This document shows positions 1 through 5,397 of a stretch of DNA of 14,730 bases, piece by piece; the stretch's first letter is position 1; each line of letters opens with the position of its first letter. The notes beneath the pieces were generated by a model. That model did no database searches. It was given only the letters and a program-made list of their open reading frames with translations, and was not told the DNA's origin. The stretch is taken from contig JAYSFC010000097.1 in NCBI GenBank assembly GCA_041913505.1, positions 1 to 14,730 on the forward strand, given 5' to 3'. The position numbers were made by a program, and so were the translations under genes. This DNA comes from JAYSFC01 sp041913505. Its GTDB lineage: Bacteria > Pseudomonadota > Gammaproteobacteria > Burkholderiales > Burkholderiaceae_C.

Positions 1-287
1 AAAGTGCGCTTCTTGCGCACTTCCACCTGGATGGTGCGGGCTTTGCCCGTGGCGTCGGCCTGCTTGATCTCGCTGGTGGACTTCTTCACCAGCGTGATCT
101 TCTTGCGGTCGCCACCCGCAGTGCCATGACTGGCCTGCAGGAAGGCCAGCAGCTTCTGCTTATCGGACTCGTTCATGGCATCCTGCGTGGAAGCCTTGGA
201 CACCCCGGCGGACTTGAGCTGTTCGAGCAGGGTTTCGGGCGATTTTTTGAGTTCGGCTGCAAACTCGGCGACAGTGTTACTCGACAT
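1..287 (-). CDS. infB: Translation initiation factor IF-2, N-terminal part (partial at window edge)
   Basis: The GTPase that brings initiator fMet-tRNA to the 30S ribosome. Only the first 95 codons are in view; the rest lies beyond position 1. The translation begins MSSNTVAEFAAELKKSPETL and continues with LLEQLKSAGVSKAS, the IF2_N fold typical of the extreme N-terminus, then a lysine-rich stretch (DRKKITLVKKSTSEIKQAD). The GTPase domain is not visible. The ATG at 287-285 has a GGGAGG Shine-Dalgarno about 12 bases upstream. It is the third gene of the rimP-nusA-infB operon, only 24 bases after the nusA stop, an order conserved across most bacteria. Identification is firm because both sequence and context agree. 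Confidence 0.95.
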   Translation of the reverse strand, partial: MSSNTVAEFAAELKKSPETLLEQLKSAGVSKASTQDAMNESDKQKLLAFLQASHGTAGGDRKKITLVKKSTSEIKQADATGKARTIQVEVRKKRT

Positions 288-311
288 ATTCGGTATGAAC
301 CTCCCTGACCT

Positions 312-1796
312 TTACTCTTGCCCCGTAAACCAGTGCTCGCGCGCCTTCAGAATCAAGGCTTTCGCATCTTCGGCAGACTGGCCGGTCAGTTCGGTCAGTT
401 CGTCAATGGCCAGATCGGCCAGGTCGTCACGTGTGTGCACACCGCCCGCCGCCAGCTTGGCGATCAGTTCCGGCGTGAGGCCGTCGAGGTCGCGCAGGTC
501 TTGCGACACGCTTTCTACGCTTTCCTCGCGGGCGATTTCCATGGTGAGCAGCGCATCCTTGGCGCGGGCGCGCAACTCGTTCACGGTGTCTTCATCGAAG
601 CTCTCGATCTCGAGCATTTCCTGCAGCGGCACGTAGGCCACTTCCTCGAGGCTGGTGAAGCCTTCCTCGATCAGGATGTCGGCGATTTCCTCGTCCACAT
701 CGAGCTTCTCCATGAACAGCTTGCGGGCCGCGCTCGTTTCGTCGGCCTGCTTCTGCGCGCTCTCGGCAGCGTCCATGATGTTGATCTTCCAGCCCGTCAG
801 GTCGGAAGCCAGGCGCACGTTCTGGCCGCCACGGCCGATAGCGATGGCTAGGTTTTCCTCATCCACCACCACATCCATGGCGTGCTTCTCTTCGTCCACG
901 ACGATGGAGGACACGTTGGCCGGCGCCAGGGCGCCGATCACGAACTGGGCCGGGTCTTCGGACCACAGCACGATGTCAACGCGCTCGCCGGCAAGCTCGT
1001 TCGTCACGGCATTGACGCGCGTGCCGCGCACGCCCACGCAGGTGCCGATCGGATCCACGCGCTTGTCGTGCGAGAGCACGGCGATCTTGGCACGGCTGCC
1101 CGGGTCGCGTGCGCAGCTCTTGATCTCGAGCAGACCCTGCTCGATCTCGGGCACTTCGTTGCGGAACAACTCGATCATGAACTCGGGCGCCGAGCGCGAG
1201 AGGATGATCGGCGCGCCACGCAACGTGAGGTCCACCTCCATGATCATGGCGCGAACGCGGTCGCCGTTGCGCAGGTTTTCCTTGGGGATCATCTCGCCAC
1301 GGCGCAAGCGACCCTCGACGCGGCCGCTCTCGACGATGATGTCGCCCTTGTCCATGCGCTTGACGGTGCCCGTGAAAATCCTCTCGCCACGCGACATGAA
1401 GTCATTGAGCAGCATCTCGCGCTCGGCGTCACGGATCTTCTGCAGGATCACCTGCTTGGCGGCCATGGCGCCAATGCGGCCGATGGGCACGGATTCGACG
1501 GACTCCTCGATGTACTCGCCGACCTGGATGTCGGCCACGCGCTCCTGCGCGTCCATGAGCATCTCTTCCGCATCGGGGTTTTGCAAACCGGCGTCGTCGG
1601 GCACCACGAGCCAGCGGCGGAAAGTCTCATAGTTGCCGCTGTCGCGGTCGATGGACACGCGGATGTCCACTTCACCGTCATACAGTTTCTTGGTGGCCTG
1701 GGCCAGGGCCGATTCCACGGCGCCAAAAACCACATCGCGCTCCACGTTCTTCTCGCGCGAAATGGCCTCGACCAACATCAACAGTTCGCGATTCAT
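312..1796 (-). CDS. nusA: Transcription termination/antitermination protein NusA
   Basis: NusA binds RNA polymerase and nascent RNA, and modulates pausing, intrinsic termination and antitermination in the cytoplasm. The 494-residue product matches the usual length (about 495 in E. coli). Visible in order: an N-terminal polymerase-binding domain (residues 1 to about 130, starting MNRELLMLVEAISREKNVER), an S1 domain (GERIFTGTVKRMDKGDIIVE), KH1 and KH2 with GVRG and GRGG loops, then two helix-hairpin-helix acidic repeats (LDVDEEIADILIEEGF and LDGLTPELIAKLAAGG). The two repeats are of the proteobacterial kind. The ATG at 1796 has GGAGAG about 8 bases upstream. It follows rimP by 77 bases and precedes infB by 24. 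The long plus-strand frames opposite it are GC-rich shadows. Confidence 0.98.
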   Translation of the reverse strand: MNRELLMLVEAISREKNVERDVVFGAVESALAQATKKLYDGEVDIRVSIDRDSGNYETFRRWLVVPDDAGLQNPDAEEMLMDAQERVADIQVGEYIEESVESVPIGRIGAMAAKQVILQKIRDAEREMLLNDFMSRGERIFTGTVKRMDKGDIIVESGRVEGRLRRGEMIPKENLRNGDRVRAMIMEVDLTLRGAPIILSRSAPEFMIELFRNEVPEIEQGLLEIKSCARDPGSRAKIAVLSHDKRVDPIGTCVGVRGTRVNAVTNELAGERVDIVLWSEDPAQFVIGALAPANVSSIVVDEEKHAMDVVVDEENLAIAIGRGGQNVRLASDLTGWKINIMDAAESAQKQADETSAARKLFMEKLDVDEEIADILIEEGFTSLEEVAYVPLQEMLEIESFDEDTVNELRARAKDALLTMEIAREESVESVSQDLRDLDGLTPELIAKLAAGGVHTRDDLADLAIDELTELTGQSAEDAKALILKAREHWFTGQE

Positions 1797-1873
1797 GCGA
1801 CGACTCTCCTATTTCTCAATCACCCCGGGGCCCGGCACGCGGCCGACTACCCACAACTTGTTTTTGCTGCGGC

Positions 1874-2464
1874 TCAGCCTTGCGTCGGCGCGGACTTGGC
1901 GCCACGCCCCTTGAAATCGACGATGGGCGCCAAGCGGGCCTCCCTCAACTCATCGAGCGTGAAGCCCAACACCTGCAGCGGTGCGGGCACGCGCTTCTTG
2001 CTTACCTTCTGCCCCGGTTTGGGCGGTGGCTCATCGCTCCAGACGATCTGCCAGCCCCCGGCTTCGGCCCGCGAAAGCTGGCCGCGAAATTTCTTGCGAT
2101 TGGCGCTCACCTGCCCTGCAGCCGCAGCCCCCATGGGAGCCTTGAGCGTGAGGTCGATCACCTCGCCCTCGAAGCGCACGAAGTCCTGCTCGTTGCGCAG
2201 CGGCCGGTCGATGCCGGGCGACGACACTTCCAGGCGCGTGTAGTCCACACCATCGACCTCGAGCGCGAACTGCAGCTGGCGCGTGACCTTCTCACAGTCT
2301 TCCACCGTGACGAACTGCTCGGGCAAGGCCTGCACGCCCTCGGACTGCGGCTGCCAGGGCCAGTCGATGGTCACGCGCAGCAATCCACCGGCGGAGCGCT
2401 CGATCTCCACCAGGTCGTAACCCAGCCCGGCCACGGTTTGTTCAACGATTTGCTGCAATGCCAC
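1874..2464 (-). CDS. rimP: Ribosome maturation factor RimP, GTG start
   Basis: RimP binds the 30S subunit and helps its late maturation. The frame is open further upstream to 2710, but homology begins at the GTG at 2464 (V/M-ALQQIVEQTVAGLGYDLVEIE), giving 196 residues; the upstream codons look like leader sequence. Family hallmarks are GYDLVEIE, LRVTIDWP, VTVEDCEKVTRQL and the signature VSSPGIDRPL. The protein is longer than E. coli RimP (about 150 residues), with an insertion near ANRKKFRGQLSRAEAGG and a basic tail ending in KGRGAKSAPTQG, as I recall for Burkholderiales. No strong Shine-Dalgarno precedes the GTG, so expression may be weak or depend on leader structure. First gene of the rimP-nusA-infB operon. 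Confidence 0.93.
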   Translation of the reverse strand: MALQQIVEQTVAGLGYDLVEIERSAGGLLRVTIDWPWQPQSEGVQALPEQFVTVEDCEKVTRQLQFALEVDGVDYTRLEVSSPGIDRPLRNEQDFVRFEGEVIDLTLKAPMGAAAAGQVSANRKKFRGQLSRAEAGGWQIVWSDEPPPKPGQKVSKKRVPAPLQVLGFTLDELREARLAPIVDFKGRGAKSAPTQG

Positions 2465-2613
2465 GTGATTCAGTTCAATCCCGGAAATACAAAAAACCCG
2501 ACAACCCCCGGAACACTGTCCGACAGCTTCGAGCTCCAAATCCACGACCGACGCACACCAAGTGAAAACAAACCTCTTGCCACACCCTTGTTCACGCCAG
2601 CCCGAAATCCAAT

Positions 2614-2655
2614 CGACCAAAAAAAACGGGCGGTATGTACCCGCCCGTTTGGTCG
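2614..2655 (-). terminator. Intrinsic-terminator hairpin in the rimP leader (possible attenuator)
   Basis: Read on the minus strand, a 10-bp stem (AAACGGGCGG pairing with CCGCCCGTTT) closes a 7-base loop and is followed by a run of eight T. An outer CGACC/GGTCG pair brackets the stem and T-run, so a second, longer fold is possible. The hairpin lies immediately downstream of the predicted start of the rimP promoter. It could therefore end transcripts arriving from the thioredoxin gene, attenuate the rimP-nusA-infB transcript, or both. Structure is read directly; function is inferred. Confidence 0.75.
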
Positions 2656-2665
2656 TGAAGCCACT

Positions 2666-2695
2666 ATTGTAGCCTGTAAAGCGTTGATTTGTAAA
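2666..2695 (-). promoter_or_regulatory. Sigma70-type promoter for rimP-nusA-infB
   Basis: On the minus strand TTTACA (2695-2690), an 18-base spacer and TACAAT (2671-2666) closely match the sigma70 consensus. The expected start is near 2659, about 195 bases before the rimP GTG. A second TTTACA lies inside the spacer. The promoter precedes the leader hairpin at 2614-2655. Confidence 0.7.
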
Positions 2696-2725
2696 GGTGG
2701 CGGCACGCAACTTGCATTCAGCGCC

Positions 2726-2748
2726 GCGCCGGGGGCGGTGCCCCGCGC
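2726..2748 (-). terminator. GC-rich hairpin abutting the thioredoxin stop codon
   Basis: Minus-strand GGGGC-ACC-GCCCC with flanking GCGC/GCGC pairing and a 2-base bulge lies directly after the stop of the thioredoxin-like gene. There is no T-run, so it is not a canonical intrinsic terminator. It may protect the 3' end or help Rho-dependent termination before the rimP promoter. Confidence 0.35.
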
Positions 2749-3144
2749 TCAGTCGCGCGCGGCCCGCACGCGATCAAACACGCCCTGAGCCTCGGGAGGC
2801 AGCGCGGCGGGAACGCTTTCCCCACGCTGCAGACTCAACAGCAGGCGCTCCAGCACGGCGGCCTGCGGCAGCAGCGGCCCCAGGAATCGGGCCCGGCGTC
2901 CATCGGCGACCAGGAGCGTGGGGAAGGTCTCCACGTCCAGATCGCCCGCCAGGTCCTCCTCGTCCTCCACATCCACCCACTCGAAGCGCGCCTGCGGGTG
3001 TGCGGCCGCCAGGCCGTCGAACAGCGCCCGGTAGTCGCGACACACGCCGCACCAGCCCGCACACAGGCAGACCACCCACCAGCCGGCGCCGGCAGGATGC
3101 GTGGCTTCACTGGGCAGAGCCGGGCTTTCGACCGGACTTTCCAT
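2749..3144 (-). CDS. Thioredoxin family protein with CGVC active site
   Basis: A 131-residue thioredoxin-fold protein, predicted to catalyse thiol-disulfide exchange. Residues 22-35 (WWVVCLCAGWCGVC) give the beta strand and the WCGVC redox motif (Cys32, Cys35). The expected cis-proline follows in ETFPTLL (Pro74), and a C-terminal helix region follows that. No signal peptide or membrane segment is visible, so it is probably cytosolic. An extra Cys26-Cys28 pair precedes the active site, and the motif is CGVC rather than the CGPC of classical thioredoxin. The ATG at 3144 has a good AGAGGAG Shine-Dalgarno 6 bases upstream. It is the last gene after two cytochromes c, 32 bases from the triheme gene. 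Its redox partner is unknown; a role in cytochrome maturation would need export, which the sequence does not support. Confidence 0.88.
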   Translation of the reverse strand: MESPVESPALPSEATHPAGAGWWVVCLCAGWCGVCRDYRALFDGLAAAHPQARFEWVDVEDEEDLAGDLDVETFPTLLVADGRRARFLGPLLPQAAVLERLLLSLQRGESVPAALPPEAQGVFDRVRAARD

Positions 3145-3176
3145 GGGCGGCTCCTCTCAGAACATGTTCACAGTGC

Positions 3177-4454
3177 TCATGACCCGCGCCGTTCCCGGAC
3201 GCGGTAAACCTCCATGGTACCGACTCCCGGCGCCCGGTTGCCCCAGGCGTTGCGGATGAACGTGCTCACGGCCGCCACATCCTCGTCATCGAGCACCTGC
3301 ATGAAGGGCGGCATGCCATAGGGGCGCGGATTGCCCGCCGTGGCCGGCAAGTAGCCGCCCTGCAGCACGGTGCGCAGCACATTCGTGGGGTTGGCCATCA
3401 CCACGGCCCGGTTGCCCGCCAGGGCAGGAAATGCCCCCGGCTGTCCCTGGCCCGCCTTGCCGTGGCATTGGGCGCACTGCTGCTCGTAGACCTTGGCGCC
3501 GCGCTCGAAGGTACGGGCTGGCGGCGTGGGTGCACTGGCCGGCGCGCGCTCCTCCGGCGGCAGCGCACGCAGGTAGGTTGCCATGGCACGCAGGTCTGCA
3601 TCGCCAAGGTACTGGGTGCTGCGGTACACCACCTCGGCCATGGGCCCGGACACCCCACTGTGCGGCGCCACGCCGGTGCGCAGCAATGCCACCACATCCT
3701 CGACGGGCCAGCCCGCCACGCCCGCTTCCGCGGCCACGTTGAGCGCCGGGGCATACCAGTTCTGCACGGGGATGAGACCGCCGCTGAAGGCGCGCGCCTC
3801 GTTCGCCGCGCCCAGCACGTTGCGCGGCGTGTGGCATGCGGCACAGTGGCCCAGGCCGTTTACAAGGTAGGCGCCCCGGTTCCACTGCGCCGACTGAGCG
3901 GGATCGGGCACCGCCACACCCGGCGAAAAGAACAGCGCGCGCCAGACGGCGAGCGCCGCCTGCGTGCTGTACGGAAAGCGCAGCGCATGCGTGCGGTTGG
4001 GCTGTGGCACGGCCGGCAGGCTTTGCAGGTAGGCAAAGATCGCGTCGGCGTCCTCACGCGTCACGCGTGTGTAGTTGGGATAGGGAAAGGCCGGGTACAG
4101 CAGGCGGCCATCCTTGGAGCGGCCGTTGTGCAGGGCGCGCCAGAACTCGGCGGCCGTCCAGCGCCCCAGGCCTGTGGCCGGGTCGGGCGTGAGGTTGGGC
4201 GCGTAGACCACACCGAACGGTGTCTCGATCCCCCGCCCGCCCGCATAGGGCGCACCGCCGGGCACCGTATGGCAGGCCATGCAGTCGCCCGCACGCGCCA
4301 GGTATTCGCCACGTGCCACCAGCTCCGGTGCTGCAGCCTGCGCCGGCGCATCCGGCAAGGGTTGCTCGCCGCGCACGTTGAGCCAGGCCACGATGGCGGC
4401 CAGCACGCCCCCCAGCAAAACGACCGATCCCATCACTTTGGCAATGCGTCGCAT
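3177..4454 (-). CDS. Membrane-anchored triheme cytochrome c (alcohol dehydrogenase cytochrome subunit type)
   Basis: A 425-residue electron carrier with three covalent heme sites: CMACH (58-62), CAACH (204-208) and CAQCH (327-331). A single N-terminal hydrophobic helix (about residues 9-25, VGSVVLLGG-like) without a clear cleavage site suggests an anchor with the heme domains in the periplasm. Length, heme spacing and motifs such as GRGIETPFGVVYAPNLTPD and WTAAEFWRALHNGRSKDG match the cytochrome subunits of membrane alcohol, aldehyde or gluconate dehydrogenases, which pass electrons to ubiquinone. No flavin or PQQ dehydrogenase subunit is beside it. GAGAGG lies just before the ATG at 4454. 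The gene begins 9 bases after the diheme cytochrome stop, so the two are probably translationally coupled. Substrate and partner cannot be told from the sequence. Confidence 0.9.
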   Translation of the reverse strand: MRRIAKVMGSVVLLGGVLAAIVAWLNVRGEQPLPDAPAQAAAPELVARGEYLARAGDCMACHTVPGGAPYAGGRGIETPFGVVYAPNLTPDPATGLGRWTAAEFWRALHNGRSKDGRLLYPAFPYPNYTRVTREDADAIFAYLQSLPAVPQPNRTHALRFPYSTQAALAVWRALFFSPGVAVPDPAQSAQWNRGAYLVNGLGHCAACHTPRNVLGAANEARAFSGGLIPVQNWYAPALNVAAEAGVAGWPVEDVVALLRTGVAPHSGVSGPMAEVVYRSTQYLGDADLRAMATYLRALPPEERAPASAPTPPARTFERGAKVYEQQCAQCHGKAGQGQPGAFPALAGNRAVVMANPTNVLRTVLQGGYLPATAGNPRPYGMPPFMQVLDDEDVAAVSTFIRNAWGNRAPGVGTMEVYRVRERRGS

Positions 4455-4463
4455 GGCAACCTC

Positions 4464-5183
4464 TCAGCCCGGAACGGCGGCCAGATCGACACCGCCGCAG
4501 GTCCGCGGCAGCGGCGCGGGCAGCGCCGTGGCGGGCTTGCCGCCCGCCGGCACGGGCTGCGCGGAAAGCCAGGCGGACACGGCACTCACGTCGTCGGGCG
4601 TGAGCTGACGCGCGATGCGGGCCATGCAGTCGGGCGCTTGCGCACGGCGCTGGCCCGTGGCCCAGGCGCCGAGCTGGCTGTTGAGGTAGTCGCGCGACAG
4701 CCCGAGCAGGCCAGGAATCGCGGGCACCACGCCCGTCAGGGCCTGGCCATGGCACTGCACGCAGGCCGGGACCTGGCGCGCGGCATCGCCCTTGTGCACG
4801 AGCTCGCGGCCACGCTCGAGCATTGCGGCGGGCGCCTGGGGCGCGGGCGGCGGCGGGTACGGCAGCTCCAGCGCGGAAAAATAGCCCGCGATCTCGCGCA
4901 GGTAGTCATCGGTGAGGTGCTCGATCAGGTAGGCCATCTGCGGGTAGCTGCGCCGCCCGTCGCGGAAGTTGAGCAGCTGGTGGTACAGGTAGCCCGCCGG
5001 CTTGCCCGCGATGCGCGGAAAGTAGCCGTCAGGCGTGGCCCGCCCCTCCTTGCCGTGGCAGGCCACACAGGCCAGCACGCGCTGCTGCATGGCCTCCGGG
5101 GCATCGGGCGGCGCGGCCAGCGCGCTGGCCGCGCAGGCCGCGGCGAGGGCCGCAAGCAGCCGTTGGCGAAGTCGATGGATCAT
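4464..5183 (-). CDS. Periplasmic diheme cytochrome c (c4-like)
   Basis: A 239-residue protein with a Sec signal peptide (MIHRLRQRLLAALAAACAAS, cleavage probably after ALA near residue 23) and two class I cytochrome domains with CVACH (39-43) and CVQCH (141-145). Met83 (in SYPQMAY) and Met187 (in DCMARIA) are plausible distal heme ligands, and the two similar halves fit the cytochrome c4 plan. A proline-rich linker (PYPPPPAPQAPAA, about 108-120) separates the domains. It is predicted to shuttle electrons in the periplasm, perhaps between the downstream triheme protein and a terminal oxidase. It is the first gene of the operon; its Shine-Dalgarno is weak. The C-terminal tail carries an additional Cys (RTCGG). 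Confidence 0.9.
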   Translation of the reverse strand: MIHRLRQRLLAALAAACAASALAAPPDAPEAMQQRVLACVACHGKEGRATPDGYFPRIAGKPAGYLYHQLLNFRDGRRSYPQMAYLIEHLTDDYLREIAGYFSALELPYPPPPAPQAPAAMLERGRELVHKGDAARQVPACVQCHGQALTGVVPAIPGLLGLSRDYLNSQLGAWATGQRRAQAPDCMARIARQLTPDDVSAVSAWLSAQPVPAGGKPATALPAPLPRTCGGVDLAAVPG

Positions 5184-5344
5184 GGAAATCGGAACCGGTA
5201 GGGGTGTCTCAGGGTCGGCCGGACTCTACGCCGCCGCTCCCAAACAGTACAGGTTCAGATTGGATCCGAAAACACGCCGATGGGGTCGCGCGGTGGACCT
5301 GCCGTAGCCCCCTACTCCGGCTAGCGTGGCAGGTGGCGGCACGA
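5184..5344. other. Intergenic region upstream of the cytochrome operon
   Basis: No gene is visible. It must hold the promoter of the cytochrome-thioredoxin operon, but I can only see weak sigma70-like candidates on the minus strand (for instance TACTGT around 5247-5252 with a poor -35). No convincing terminator for the upstream hydrolase gene is present here. Confidence 0.4.
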
Positions 5345-5397
5345 ATGCTATTAAATATATAGCACAAAAGCGCCGCCATACAAGCACTAACAGCCCA
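5345..5397. repeat. AT-rich hairpin element, probable dispersed Comamonadaceae intergenic repeat
   Basis: TGCTAT (5346-5351) and ATAGCA (5359-5364) form a 6-bp stem with a 7-base AT loop. This is followed by AGCGCCGCC and a CAAGCACTAACAGCCC segment ending at the hydrolase stop codon. The composition differs sharply from the GC-rich surroundings. From memory, the layout (TGCTAT stem, then a GCGC/CAAGCGCTA-like segment, then AGCCC) resembles intergenic repeats common in Acidovorax and relatives. Only one copy is in the window, so repetition is not shown here. It may also serve as the 3' end of the hydrolase transcript. Confidence 0.5.

Noticed and set aside
882..2243. 453-codon plus-strand frame opposite nusA and rimP
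   Set aside because: It is antisense to two conserved genes and has the same His/Arg/Ala-rich shadow composition; it crosses the real gene boundary without any motif.
2465..2710. N-terminal extension of RimP and a possible tRNA upstream of rimP
   Set aside because: The extension has no RimP homology and runs over the leader hairpin. I looked for a tRNA as in the E. coli metY-rimP order but found no T-loop or acceptor pairing.
3160..3169. GAACATGTTC palindrome between the triheme cytochrome and thioredoxin genes
   Set aside because: Only 10 bp, inside an operon and partly in the ribosome-binding region; chance is likely and it does not fit the SOS box spacing.
3462..5201. 579-codon plus-strand frame opposite the cytochrome genes
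   Set aside because: The minus strand carries five CXXCH motifs, a signal peptide and an anchor in the correct frames; the plus frame has no family features.
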